Below are positions 26,601 through 47,345 of a stretch of DNA of 64,000 nt, one piece after another. The translations under genes were made by a program, and so were the position numbers. Under the pieces are notes generated by a model, which worked only from the letters and a program-made list of their open reading frames with translations, ran no database searches and was not told the DNA's origin. The DNA is from Dunaliella salina (taxonomy: Eukaryota > Chlorophyta > Chlorophyceae > Chlamydomonadales > Dunaliellaceae), in assembly GCA_002284615.2 (NCBI GenBank), contig MU069698.1, positions 88,391-152,390 of the forward strand, in the 5' to 3' direction. Every line of letters starts with the position of its first letter. Within the stretch, counting starts at the first letter, position 1.

Positions 26601-28531
26601 TTAATTGGTATGGCTGGCACTATTTACAATGATAAACAATCAAACCCCTTGTGAATCTAGGTAGGGGATATACGGTGCCTCGGCTCCCGGGTATCCCCTT
26701 TTCACTGCCTGCGTAGTTTTTCTTTTCTTTTCTTTGCTTTCTAGGCCTAACCAAGCACAAAGCTAAATCACTAGCAACTGAGCTTAGTTGCCATGCCATC
26801 CAAAAACTGACATCCATCATTAACTCCAGATATGCTCTTCATTTTCAGGGGACCGCTGTGGGGGATTTTCTGGGCGCGCGGCGGAGGACTGCAGGAGAAG
26901 CAGAGTCCGGGTGTCCAGGAGCATGACGGACAACCCCCCAGACCCTCATTAGCTCTTTCTCTGGCTCTCTCCTAGGCTAGTAGTATCTAGTGTAGGCTTA
27001 GAGGGCCATCTGGTGAGGCCACTGCTAGCTTGCTAGCTTGCTAGCTTGCTAGGGGACCTTCCCTGAATGCACGCGGCCTCCGGAATGCATAGACTTTTCT
27101 TCTTCTTTTTCTTTTCTAGCAATGGAAAAATGTCCTCTGCAGCACACATTCCCTGAACAATCAGCCTGAGTGCATCTCACCAAGTCTTGCAGCGACTCAA
27201 GCAAGCTGACTGTGGGGTCTGTGGGGAGGGAGAGCTGCGTGCCATTTGCCAGGCTCAAGCTGAACACGCCACCCTCTTCTTCAGATGGGATGAGGTCATT
27301 CAGGCGGGCCATCAGCCGATCAAGGATAGGCTCTGAAGTGTTGGATGCTTCTTCCTCAGATCCAACCCTCTGCAATCTCTGCAAGAAAGCCTCCAGCACA
27401 CTGGGCGAGAAGCCTGCCTCTGTGCTGTCACTCCTCTTTTCAGTGGCACCAGCTTGAGGGACAGGGGAAGCAGCATCAGCTGCTCCATCTTTTTCACTTC
27501 CAACGCTTTCACCAACCAGGGTTTCAAGCACTTCACCTTCAGGCGGTGCATTGCCCTGTGCAAAGCAAGACATGCAGAATCCCAGAGATGTCCTCCAAGG
27601 CATGCAGGGCAGCCAGCAAAGTGTTGCAAATGTGAATGGAAGGTGATACATTTTGTACATGGACCTGTTTGTGTCGTTTCAGGCAGAGCATGCGAATGGA
27701 AAGACTTGTTACATACTTGTCATGTACATTTCAGATCAAGTGCCTCACCTGCGCAGATGCTTCAGGGAGCTCCCTCTGGCTCTGACCCATGTTTGCGTGC
27801 GTGGAAGGAAGATACATCTTTTTGCCAACCGCGCACAATACAAGCTCCCACCCAGCCAGCACAATGGGGTTCCTGCTCCACAGGAGTGGGACACATGCAA
27901 GGTTTGGGCATTTTTCATCATAGACTGACTTGAGTAAGATCCCTTACATCTAAGGAGCAATTTGAAACTCGGCCACCCGATCGCTTGTCCTGTCAAAACA
28001 TGCTCAAAACCATAAATTTTCGACACCTACTTTGCTTCAAGACTCAAATCTTTGATCCTAAGCACCCATTTGCCACGGCTTCCCCCTTCCCCTGCTTGCG
28101 TACTTGATCCTTGAGCCAGGACTGCAAGTCCCTGCACAGAGAAAGCGAAGAAAAATTGCAGATCTTGCAGGGTATATGTAAGGAGATTGCTTCTGGTTAT
28201 TGACACAAAGGACAGGTCTTTGCACCCTGAAGTGGTTTTCATGGGAAGCAGTGGTCATCACCTCCTTAGGAGAAATTGCCTGCCCCTCGCGCGTAAGAGA
28301 GGAGATCGGTGCGCCTGCCTCGTCCGCAAACGTGACATCTCTTATGTCTTGCCCTGTTCCTTCTGAAGGAACATCCTTGAGGACGACACTTTGCATGTTG
28401 CCATCAGGAGGAACAGCAGAGAGGGAGATCTGCATAGCATGTTTAATCGTTCAATCACATCCCCAAAAAAGGATCATTCAAGTGCAGAATTCCCGGGAAA
28501 CCAATCAGCAAGGTTTTTGCAAAATTAGTTT

Positions 28532-28600
<69 letters not shown>

Positions 28601-28605
28601 NNNNN

Positions 28606-28670
<65 letters not shown>

Positions 28671-29015
28671 TCAGCGCTGATGGCATGGCATGATCCACAA
28701 AGAGGCCCTTTATTGCAGCACTGTCTATGGTGAAACTCTCATCCACTTCAACAATTGATGTAACCGTGGTCCCGCGAGAAGCTGTAGACAGAGGAAGGCA
28801 GCGGAAGGCACCTTGCTCCTAGATCAGCTTTGCTTGCTCGCACTTAGAAGGTGGATGCGAGGGTCTGCAGTGTGTGCCTTCACTCATGAGGTTGGATGGA
28901 TGCAAGAAGGAGACGCACCTGCACCCCCAGGGTAATGCTTGCATTCGCATTTCTCAGTTGCGGAACAAGCAGTGAGAGCCAGGCCCAAAAGCAGGGCAAG
29001 AGACGCTAGCAACAT
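23672..29015 (-). CDS. Unrecognised secretory-pathway protein with a duplicated exon (5' nine exons)
   Basis: Exons on the minus strand: 29015-28919, 28781-28669, 28429-28262, 28131-28031, 27872-27749, 27555-27181, 25450-25115, 24523-24396, 24062-23672. All nine join in frame (phases 1, 0, 0, 2, 0, 0, 0, 2, 0), giving 611 codons with no stop; the 3' end is not identified. The start encodes a typical signal peptide (MLLASLALLLGLALTACSA). Exons 6 and 7 encode near-identical repeats sharing EEEASNTSEPILDRLMARL, then NDLIPSEE, SLSLANGTQLSLPT and VSLLESLQDL. Exon 9 is helical (QAKKWYKEQLQEANKVVDQV). I do not recognise the family. A secreted, vacuolar or ER protein is inferred from the signal peptide only. 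Introns carry LINE-B insertions and a (GT)n tract that begins at the exon 2 donor. Confidence 0.7.
24717..25099 (+). mobile_element. LINE-B 3' insertion with 9-bp target duplication
   Basis: A 383-bp insertion is flanked by TTGAATGCA at 24708-24716 and 25100-25108. It encodes the LINE-B C-terminus (GGTIYTEHTLKQFKQLGLDH, then QLHAHSVQYAHKL, with NPPDPH before the stop near 24970). A 3' UTR (cgtggagggggcatacagct, ttgatgtagggcgattttct) and a TTTTC tail follow. It is inserted right behind the donor of exon 7 of the minus-strand gene; the paralogous position behind exon 6 (27150-27180) lacks it and serves as a natural empty site. Confidence 0.92.
25594..27118 (+). mobile_element. LINE-B copy in an intron, RNase H to 3' tail
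   Basis: Blocks in order: RNase H end YKVKAHSGIKGNEGADA at 25594; FHNFYWLSLKTLH near 25710; zinc knuckle CPLCGEED..YILLRC at about 26092; NRHHAGLSLYVN near 26174; nuclease-like domain with RPN (the Asp of RPD changed) at 26364, then DRDLRLVELKFCPDT near 26440; MAGTIY near 26610; LGLTKHKAKSLATEL resuming at 26744 after a nested insert. The 3' UTR includes a CTAG-rich run (27023-27050) and ends in a TTTTC-like tail near 27090-27118. Frame breaks make it a pseudogene. It lies wholly in the intron between exons 6 and 7 of the minus-strand gene. Confidence 0.85.
26662..26739 (+). mobile_element. 78-bp LINE-B tail nested in LINE-B
   Basis: The insert is flanked by TCTAGG at 26656-26661 and 26740-26745. 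It contains only the terminal 3' UTR (atacggtgcctcggctcccg, actgcctgcgtag) and a TTTTC tail, the same end as the 8504-8858 insertion. Deleting it plus one duplicate rejoins LVNLG with LTKHKAK in frame, as in copy 2 (CKLGLTKDKAH at 49710). Confidence 0.82.
28539..28668. repeat. (AC)n microsatellite with a 5-base gap, at a splice donor
   Basis: More than 60 AC units with five Ns at 28601-28605. In the sense of the minus-strand gene this is (GT)n, and its first GT is the splice donor of exon 2 (exon end 28669). Confidence 0.95.
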
Positions 29016-29217
29016 TTTTTAATTCTGTTGAAGGCGATTTAATTGAAGGGCGCCAGGATCAGATCGAGCCTGGCTTTTCAAAGGACGTCCCGCGGCGCAC
29101 GCAAATGCCAACAGACCTCAAAAGAAAATTGAATTCTATTCTGGAATAAGATGAAAAGGCGAAAGTTGAAGCGAAAGGACACACAATAGCAGTAAGGAGC
29201 AATTTTGGCATTCAAGG

Positions 29218-31734
29218 ATGACTGGTCAATCAAAATGTACAGGAAGGGCTCAGCTGCATGGGCTTCAGCAGCAGCATATCCACTTTTACAAACAAAGAAG
29301 GAGGCGCTTTCGGGCATGCTTGCGCAAGTCTCCTCTAACATCTTGGCAGCAGCATCATCATCATCATCTGTTGTGCGCCAGTAGCAGCAGCAATCATGGA
29401 CGGGACAGCATTCACCAGAGTCCTTCACTTCAGCAGCCGCAGCATGAGCAACTTGCAGGAGGCCACTCATCTGCTGAGCCAATGGAATCGGAGGAGCCGG
29501 GCAATGGTGTCGGGGCTGGCCCCAAACAGGACCCAGCGGAAGCAGCAGCTCAGAGGCGAGCGCTCTGGATGCGAGCCATCAAGCCCCCAATGTACTCTGT
29601 GGGCTACATTCCTGTGCTGGTCAGTACTGCGCCCATGTCCAGGCACAACAATGGGCCTTTTCTTGTTTGTGGCACAGGTGCCAACCAATGGCCCCTTGAA
29701 AAGTGTGCCATGCGTGTGTCAAGTTTGACTGTGCATGGGTCCTATCTAGTGCTTTTTAGCTTGCCTGTGCCATCCGCGGAAGCGGCACTGTTGCGCCAAT
29801 TTCTTTTGCTTGCATTTGAATTGAGTTCTTTGATGGCTTCCCAAGTCCTGGAAATCAATCCCTGTGCAATATTTCCTGGATATTCAAAATGCACAAAATT
29901 GTTGAATTGATGTCACAGGAAATGCCATTGCTGCTGCCAATTCTGTGCAACTTGCAGGTGGGTGCTGCTGCCGTGTTTCTGGAGACAGGCACTGTACCCT
30001 TTTCCCGCATCCTAGGCCTCCTGGCTGCTGCCATCAGCATCATCGCATGGCTCAATCTCAGGCAGGTATTTATCTTTGTCCTTTCACAAGGTTACAAGAA
30101 AGAGTTTGTCCTTCCACACATTGTCACTCTTTGCAGGCCTCATCACGTCATAGGGTGCAGAAATTTAGTTGAGTAGCAGTTGCAAGTGACTATGCCCATG
30201 CCCATCCAAAGGTGTTTTCCTGTGCTCATTAGTTGACTTCATTGCTTAGAGCCAGCAAGAGTGAGCACTTTTCAGGCTTGCTTGCACCTGTGAGTGTATG
30301 CACTTGGGTTTGTATGAACCAGCGAGGGCGGGCACCTGAAGTAAATTGCACCAGCAAGGGTGATTTTGCCAAGGTAACGTGAACGTAATGAAGCACAGGC
30401 ATTTCTCAAATTTGCCTGCATGTTGTTATCAAGCCTGGATCATGCTGACACCTGCCTGCATCTATGCATGCTGCTTGTTTGAATGGCACAGGGGGATGTG
30501 CAAACCATTTGCCTATTTGCTGTGCCGCATATGCAGCAATGATGCCTTTGATGCTGCAACTGGGGTGGATGCGACCAAGCCAGAGTCTGTGGTCAACCTC
30601 ACAGGCAACAGGCCCCTGGTGTTCTGGCTCTCCGTCGCATTTCTTGTTGTGGGAGTCAGCCTGCTGGGGCATTTCATCTCTTCCACTGCGGACATGCGCG
30701 TAGCTGCCATGCTGGCCCTATCGATTGCGTGCGGCTACATGTACCAGGGCCCGCCTTTCAGGTGAGAAAGGAAAGGAAAGGAAAGGAAAGGAAAGGAAAG
30801 GAAAGGAAAGGGTCGGTGCTTTGTATGTCTATACGAGGGCATCTTAGCAGAATCGATCCCAGGACCTCACGATCCCAGGTGAGAAACAACAGTGCTCATT
30901 CAGTGCAGCGAAATGCAGCTGCCGCTTGACTCTTGCAAACAGCCTTCATCCTGCCACTTCCTTCCTGCGCACCTTCTGGTGCTATTTGGCTGCCAACTTT
31001 TTTCCTTGCAGCTTCCATGCACACGTTGCTCAAGTGCCTGCTGGTTTTGGACCCATTAACGCACTGCAACAGCCGCCTGACTCCGAGCAATGTTCCCTTT
31101 GTTCTGCAGGCTCAGCTACAAGGGTCTAGGTGAGCCCTTGTGCTTCCTAGCTTTTGGGCCGTCTGCCACCCCTGCCTTCTACTTGGCGCTCCAACCTGCT
31201 GCTTCTCAAGCAGCTGTAGGAGTGGCGGCAACAGCAGCAGCAACAGCGGCAGCTGGTAACGCCGCCGTGGGCCCTCAATGGCCTTCTTGGCTAACAAGCA
31301 CAGCAGCTCAGCTGCCCCTGCCGCCTGTATCATCCTTGGCATGGGGGTTGAGCCTCCTTGTCGGTGCCTCCACCACCACAATCCTGTTTACCTCGCACTT
31401 TCATCAGATCGATGGAGACAGAGCAGCAGGCAAAAGCTCCCCGCTCGTGCAGCTAGGTGTGGAACGGGGGGTGAGTGTGCTGACAGCAAGTGTGGTGGGT
31501 GTGTACCTCCTGGCAGCGGCCTTAGCAGCTTGTGGCGTTTTGCCTGCGCTCGTGCTAGGGCCAGTGCTACTGCTGTCTTTGGGGCCAGCTAAAGGCGTGG
31601 TGGATTATGCAGTGACCCACAAGCAGGATCCTCCCCGGCTGGCTCCGCTGAAACGCTTTGCCTGCATGTGGCACATTGCGCTGGGATGCTCGCTAGTGCT
31701 AGGTCTGGTCACAGCGAGGTTCTGTAGACTATGA
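29218..31734 (+). CDS. ABC4: MenA/ABC4-like 1,4-dihydroxy-2-naphthoate phytyltransferase
   Basis: UbiA-family prenyltransferase that attaches the phytyl chain in phylloquinone synthesis, expected in the plastid envelope. Exons: 29218-29619, 29958-30061, 30537-30761, 31110-31734; total 1356 nt, 451 aa, phases 0, 2, 2. Intron 2 uses a GC donor (AG, then GCAGGT), required to read WLNLSND. First Asp motif NDAFDAATGVD is at residues 170-180, followed by the family signature ESVVNLTGNRP; second motif HFHQIDGDRAAGK has Asp at 345 and 347. CGYMYQGPPFRLSYKGLGEP is diagnostic of the MenA branch rather than UbiA or HPT. Several hydrophobic segments fit a polytopic membrane protein. The N-terminal 88 residues before Met89 (29482) are Arg/His/Ser-rich and plausibly a transit peptide, so the exact start is uncertain. 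AATAAA occurs at 31797. The gene is divergent from the secretory-protein gene; their start codons are 203 bp apart. Confidence 0.92.
30767..30811. repeat. (GAAAG)n microsatellite at the start of an intron
   Basis: About nine GAAAG units follow within four bases of the splice donor of MenA exon 3 (exon end 30761). The tract is purine-only on the sense strand. Confidence 0.95.
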
Positions 31735-33087
31735 GTGTACTCTTTGATTCGGATATGTCGCCATGAGCAGCCATAGGCAGCATGCTTCTCATGGTGAATA
31801 AAAAATGCGTCATGCTTGCCAGTAAGGATCCACGCACTTGCTTTGGTCTCTTCAATTTTGTAAATTGGTCCACATGAATTCAATCCTTTCTGATGCAGCC
31901 TGCTTGTGTGTAGCCATTTAAGGGCCCACGTACCCTCCTAAAACCTTTTTCCCCAAGAGTTTTGGCACTTGCATAGCTCCTGAGATTGTTGAGGAGCATG
32001 GATTGTATGCTGTGGACCTCCAGCGAGATCAGATACCTGCTACTGGCAAGCCCCTATGACCTGTTGCCTTAATTGCTTCAATTGGAGCCAACTTTTTTCT
32101 GACGGCTCCGGGACATGCTGTCAAGAAGTCTTCTCGTTTTCAATAGCACGCCTAGTTTTTCCTCTTCCCTTTTCCAAGCAACAAACTTACCTACTTTTAC
32201 AATCTGCAAGCTGGCCCAGGGGCAAGGAAATTGCTGCCCTCAGTATCGCCTGGGGCTCACCAATAATGAACAGTCTGGGACAGCTGTGAGACTCCACTTG
32301 AACATTTAGAACTCTACCTGGCTCTGGGTTTGGCCTGCGACAACCCGGAAAAATATGGCGTGAGCAACGGCCCCTGAAGGGAACAAGGCATGCAATTATG
32401 CCTGGCGTGAAGGAGTGCGACAAGAGTCCCTCAAAGCCTTAGACAAAAAAGCCTAGTGCCAAGGCCTGCTGTAACCCAGCATCAAACAAAGCTGCTCCTA
32501 TTCCTTGCTAGTCCGACCCCAAAATCGCAGCTCAAAGTTGCAGACAGAAATCCTGGGCTTACGTAGGTGACAGCTACCAGATTCAGGACGGCAAGCCTGG
32601 GATGGGAGAGTAAGAGAATGGTTGATATTTGTGCAACATTCATTCATGTATGCAGGCTGTTGCCAGCGGAGACCTATTCCTTCTTTTCCTTTCATCATGC
32701 ATGTTTCAATACACAATTGCCGAAGACAGAAAGAAGAGAAAAAGGAAAACTACGTAGGCAGAGAAACTCTCCCTACATCAATCCAGAAAAGAGAGACACA
32801 TTGGCTCAAAGAGCTGTGAGTCTCTCCACCACCATTGCCACAGGCATTATAAGCTCACTGCCCCATCTTCAAAAGCAAATCCTCTACACATAAAAGCAAA
32901 GTTTTCACGAGCAAAGATGAATCTTGAAGACTATCTTAAGCTCTTCCCAAGATCAAATTTTTTTCTCTACCTTGTACATGGTAATTTGCATACCCAGCTG
33001 GTGCTGCTGTCAGAATCTCAAGAGACGGTTCAGCCAGCAACACCCACTACAAGGTTACAAGGTTACAATTGGGTTTCTGGTGAGGTG
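31735..33087. other. Intergenic, with a short LINE-B 3' end (minus) at about 32725-32835
   Basis: The first part is the presumed 3' UTR of the MenA gene. At about 32730-32835 the plus strand reads as the reverse complement of a LINE-B 3' end: a GAAAA-rich start, then actacgtaggcagagaaact, ctacatcaat, ttggctcaaagagctgtgag. It is thus another minus-strand tail insertion. Nothing else recognised. Confidence 0.55.
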
Positions 33088-33888
33088 AGGTAAGGTTACA
33101 TCGCTATATCCGCCTACGAGGGCAGCTGAGCGGAAACACAGACCTGGAACTAGACAAGTCTTCAAAAAAATGCGTATTGAAATGTCAACTGTTGAGGAAC
33201 ATGCACTCAAAGTACCACATAAAGCAGAGGTTCTCCAAGTAAGCATAAGTAAGCACTGAGAAAATGGCACAAGAAGTCTTAACCTGAATGCTCATATGTT
33301 TGACAGTTGGGTTTGATCTTCAGCCAGGTTGTTTGGCTGCTCGGCCTGATGAACTATTCCATCCAAAAAATAAAAATCCATGAGATTAGAAATAAAACGA
33401 TAAGTCTCATTAGTTTGGTCCTGTAAAAAATGAAAGACATCCTCAGAACTAGCCTGAGTGTAGTAAAAAGCGCCTGTCTCGACCTGAAGAACTCTGTGAG
33501 CAGAGGGGAAATCAGAAAAGAAATGTTCATAAGTCCTTCTAAGAGAACACACAGGACCGTAGGAACATAGGAGCACAGCATGTTTTTCATCTTGAAGTCC
33601 TCCTAGGTCACATTTATCACAAACTGAAGTTTGCTCCTGCCAAAGTGATGTCTCAACTCTTAGGGTGTGTGCATGCAATCAAAAGCGTGCGATGTTTCTC
33701 AGCGTATGCTTGCCTAAATCAAGATGCAAATACCTAGGGACAGAAAAGGGCGCTCCATGAGCAGCCAAAGGCTTCAAAGGGAGAGCCACCCAATGATGAT
33801 ACTTGGCTAACCCCCACTTCAACATTGCTTTACTGGCTCTGGAAGAGGCAGGACCAAATGCAGCAGGATTGTACCCTCCTAAACCCAA
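33088..33888 (-). mobile_element. LINE-A C-terminal fragment with 3' UTR
   Basis: On the minus strand the C-terminal LINE-A region reads from 33888: RYLHLDLGKHTLRNIARF, then after a break HAHTLRVETSLWQEQ, an intact knuckle CDKCDLGGLQDEKHAVLLC, and DVFHFLQDQTNETYRFISNL to a stop near 33292. The 3' UTR (33302-33088) follows, matching 2290-2086. This fragment shows the knuckle spacing C-x2-C-x10-H-x4-C that is lost in the longer plus-strand copy. Confidence 0.85.
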
Positions 33889-34990
33889 TCTACTGGATTA
33901 GCAATTCCTAACCTGCAGGTTGCTTTGAAATCCATTATGCAAGTAGGCACAGGCTTGGATATGCAAACTGTGAGACAGGCTACTACACCTATTCCCGGAG
34001 TTTGCTAACTGAAAAAAGGAATCAGTCATGCCTTCTGGAACATTTCCTGTCCTGCATCTCAATTTGAACAAAGTGTACAATTTTACAGTAACGCACTGGC
34101 ACCCTTTACTGCAGTAAATGTCATGGCCATGCAGACTGAAAAAGAACCACCAACCCTCTGCGCCCTCTCCCAGGCTGTCATCAATCATATAGCGCCTGTG
34201 AATGTTGTTTTAGGAAATCGTTGTCCTGTCATCCCATCAAATCCATCAGCGTTGTCAGCTGAACGATTTCAAAGGCATCTGGCAAAGACTCTTCTGGACC
34301 ACACCTTTTTGCATATGCGTTTAGGCATGCCATGCAGTGCATCCATCTGGCCCAGCACAACCTACACATCCACCTGTAAGTCTGTGATGGGATAGTAATC
34401 CAATGTACCTTTGGCCCATGCAACTCCAGCCGCCCTGATGACACTGTGATCAGTCCGAAGCAGGCGAGCTTGCGAAAATGGAGGATTCACAGCTCTCGTC
34501 CAGCAACTTCATGGATTGGACATCTAGGACAGCTAAATTCACCAGAAGTCGGACACTGTGCAATGATGTGAGAGCCTGGCGCCTACCTGCATGATCCTCC
34601 TGGATTAGAGGTGGGAAAACGTGCAAGATCTACCAAACTTGCAAGGAAGCTCCTGATCATCCTGTGCAGCTTCCTGCATTAACTACCAACCTCCATCAAC
34701 CAAGCGTGACGTCATGAATAAAAGTATCACACCCTCTGAAGATTGGAGCCGCGTGATGCCAGCCAGACCCGTGTTTTGGAAGGTACGAATCCCAAGGGAG
34801 AGGCCCGGAGCTCCTCGTGAACTTCATTTTTTAAGTTCATGTATTTCATATTCAATCGTGTTGCGCGTACGGACTGGCAAGTAAGAGTGATGAGCAAATG
34901 CACGCTTAATCAAATTTGATGAGATGTAAAAAGATTTTGAAGAAAACTTCGTAGTGCATGTATAATTATAATCATAACTGACATTGTGAC
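33889..34990. other. Upstream flank of gene A; no gene seen
   Basis: No exon, RNA gene or repeat match was recognised. The promoter and 5' UTR of the dioxygenase gene starting at 34991 should lie in the last part, which is A/T-rich (34880-34980) but has no element I can assign. Confidence 0.4.
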
Positions 34991-44586
<9,596 letters not shown>

Positions 44587-45874
44587 ATGGACCAGCCATT
44601 GTGGGCAGGGAATGAGACCTGAGAATGGGTCTCCGTGTGGGATGCAGTGATTGGGCAGCTCATGTAGCATGTACACTAGTCAGTAGCCTTGTACCACCAT
44701 AACCACTGTGATTATAAACCTTAGTCTGTACCAGCTGACATTTTTAGCCAGAAGGCAGGAGCCTCCAAGAAGCATAACTTTTGGAACAACCGTGTCCGCC
44801 CTGCTAAAAACTAGATATTCAGAATCCTGGGATCAAGAGCTATCAATTGGTGTATATATGAGTCCGATCCGAGGTGGGGGGGTCAAGGGGGGGTACAGGT
44901 TTTTGGACACCCCCTCCAGAATTTTTTCTGGGCCACTTCTACAGAACTCTAAAGACGCCGTTGGGTTCCTGAGCTCGAGAACTGTCTATTGGCACCCTCT
45001 TTGGGTAAATTGAGTTAAGGTGGGGCGGGTCTGTGTGCATGGCTGGGAGTCAGTGCCATGCGCGCGAGGGTGTGGACGGCAGGGGGTGTAGAGGCGAACA
45101 TGCGGCAAACCATTTCAAACTTCCAGGATAGTGATAATGTATGACGTGATTATGCATGGTGAAGTCAGGTGGGCAGTTAGTGGACTTGCAAGCCAGTTGT
45201 GGGTGCCTGGAAGGGCAGTTATGCATGGGCGTCCGCTGCTTAGTTTTTGTCCCATAAATCTGCTGTAACTCACTTTTCCAGTATGTGAGTATGCAGATGG
45301 ATAGCTATTTTAAAAGGGAGCAGATTGATACCTCTTTTGTCCGCATAGGGTTACTGCAAGGGGGGGTTTGGGGTGGGTGGGTGGGTCAGGGGGGTCCCAC
45401 CCAGTTTTTTGACGAGTGTTCCACTACTCTTTTTATGCTCCTGCAGAAGGTAAAAAATACACGCACCGATTTCCCTTCACCTTAAAAAAAAGCTTGCATT
45501 GTGTGTGGAAGTCTGCTGGAAACGAATTAATGCGCATGCAAGAGGTCGATCTGCTGTTGCTGAGTTAGTGTTTCTATCAAGGGCCTCCAGTCGCACTTCA
45601 GACGCACAATTGGTCACACATTTGGTCACGGTGGTGACGAAGCTAGACCCAAGCAGCAGCATGGTATTGAGCAAGAAGAAGGACAGGCTAGACCAAAAGT
45701 AAAGGCCCTGTCGCTTGCTCTTCCCCATTGCCCCCATGCTCCATCATCATTATTATCAGCAGCAACAGCAGCAGCACTGCCACCAATTCCTCTGGCATCA
45801 GTAGCATCACTTAGGGAGACTCCCGCAGCCAGGTTGTTTGGCGACTTGATATTATGATGGGCAGTGGTGGGGCT
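44587..45874 (+). repeat. 3' flank of gene A and a copy of the G-rich dispersed repeat (about 44735-45445)
   Basis: From about 44735 the sequence matches the left arm of the palindrome at 58.48 kb: gaagcata.cttttgg, aggatcctg-like agaatcctgggatcaagagct, cgattggtg-like caattggtgta, a long G run, then ttggcaccctcttt and tgcatgggcgtccgc. G tracts occur at 44875-44895 and 45360-45393. A fragment of the same family lies at about 565-650. It has no recognised coding capacity. Confidence 0.6.
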
Positions 45875-46085
45875 CACTGTTAGTGCCAGTGCTAACTGTT
45901 GGGTCTTTCCTTAATGCATGCTGGTGAGTGCCAGCGTAGACGTTTACTTTTAGAAAAAGAAAAGAAAAGAAAGAAAAGTCTACGCAAGCCAGAGGCCGCA
46001 TGCATGAAGGGAAGGTCCATTAACTAACAAGCAAGCAGGCTAGCAAGGAAGCAGTGGCCCTCGGAACTTTTACTTTGATGGGCAG
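45875..46085. mobile_element. LINE-B 3' tail (plus) abutting an inverted LINE-B tail (minus)
   Basis: Positions 45875-45955 match the 3' end of copy 2 (ggctcactgttagtgccag, aacgcacgctggtgag-like) and stop in TTTTA. At 45956 a GAAAA-rich run begins, followed by gtctacgcaagccagaggcc and gctagcaaggaagcagtggccctc. This is the reverse complement of 27023-27118, the 3' end of the copy in the secretory-protein intron. The sequence then returns to aacttttactttga, the continuation of the first tail. A minus-strand tail has therefore inserted into a plus-strand tail. Confidence 0.75.
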
Positions 46086-46649
46086 TAGCAGCAAACGGTG
46101 CTCCAGCATCCACTGCAGCAGCATGCAATTTACCTCCAGCCGCAGGGCAGGTAGGAGCAAGTAGAACCAAATCAGTGATTGGAGTGAAATCTCTGGCCTT
46201 CAACCCAGGGTAAAGCCTTTGAAGAGCTGAGGGGTGAGTTTTTGGCCTTGGCCTTGCTGAGGAGCCAAGGGAATCTCGTTCGGAATGAAGGACCCCCAGT
46301 CTCAATAAGCTGGGTCAATAATCTTTTTGAAGGAGCCTTCCCAGCACTCCTTGCTTTCCCTGCTTTTTATTGGCCTTTCCCCTTTGCCTCCTGTGCTTGT
46401 TTACCCCTGCCTGTACTGCGTCACCTGATTTTTTTAGCAATGTTCAGGTCCTTCGAGCAAAGGCTCTCACGGCATGAAGCTATGTCTTCGGGTCGGCGTA
46501 ACAAATAAAAGAAAAAGAAAAGGAAAGAAAAACATGTTGATGCGGCCAACATCTAAGACAGGATACTACTCTTTCAACTGAAGTCTACTTCCCACTGTCA
46601 ATAATAAGGTCAGAAATGCCTTCTGGACCATGCTAACACTTCCTTTCAA
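46086..46649. other. No gene seen
   Basis: One GAAAA-rich tract (46506-46532) resembles a LINE-B tail in minus orientation. Otherwise nothing is recognised in either strand. Confidence 0.4.
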
Positions 46650-47345
46650 AATGGGAGGAAAAAGAAAAGAAAAGAAAAACTAAGTAGGCAGAAAAAGTCG
46701 ACCTGCATCGAAATTAAGGAAAAGGAAACACATTGGCTCATAAAGGGACGTAAGCCCCCTCCGCCACAAGAAATGAGTCAAGACAGGTTCATGGGGACCT
46801 AAAGGGTACTGCAAGCACCTGGCTCGAGAACCTGGCTGTGGGAAGTACTCTTGTTTTTGATAGTGCGAATTTTGTGGGTATATTGAACAGAATGGGCATG
46901 AAATTTGTGAGCAAGCTTCGCGGCACACTGGTGGTCCAGTCCTAGTTCAACAAGTTGTTTGAATTGCTTCAGGGTGTGCTCAGTATAAATGGTTGCATCA
47001 ACACCCAGTAGATTAGGGTGAATTGAAGCGGCTTTAGGTCTAATAAGTTTACAGGAGTCTGCATGCGGCTGTTTAGCTGCATGCAACTGATTCGGTGGCC
47101 TTGTGTCTCCACAAAACCTGATTTCTATAAGGTGCACATGGCGTTCGTTCTCATGAAGTTCATGGGGTTGCCTCACACGGCTAGTTCTTGTGGTCCTACG
47201 TGTGGATCTGCGCAAAGCGTGATGTGAATGGGTAGGAGAAACACTGTTAGAAGTAGGCTTGGCCTTATAAGGGGTGATCATGATAGCATCTGGTTGACTT
47301 GTTGATTCTTTTCCTCTCTTAAAAGCTAGGAATGTTGATCGCATG
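46650..47345 (-). mobile_element. LINE-B nuclease-domain copy, minus strand
   Basis: Read on the minus strand from 47345: QPDAIMITPYK near 47285, a 40-residue basic spacer, ERHVHLIEIRFCGDTRPP near 47140, TIYTEHTLKQFKQL near 46985, KLAHKFHAHSVQYTHKI near 46910 and the LEPGA end near 46815. The frame is open for 187 codons (47362-46799), the longest intact stretch of this domain in the window. The 3' UTR follows to a TTTTC tail (plus-strand GAAAA at 46660-46680). The basic residue after E-x is Arg rather than Lys. Confidence 0.82.

Noticed and set aside
25451..27118. A host gene on the plus strand with a CPLCGEED zinc finger and ELKF domain
   Set aside because: The same ordered blocks occur in at least three other places with frameshifts and tailed 3' ends, so it is a LINE-B copy in an intron.
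28539..28668. Poly Thr-His or Val-Cys proteins in the dinucleotide tracts (also at 35.1, 43.9-44.4 and 55.2 kb)
   Set aside because: Artefacts of translating (AC)n or (GT)n and of Ns.
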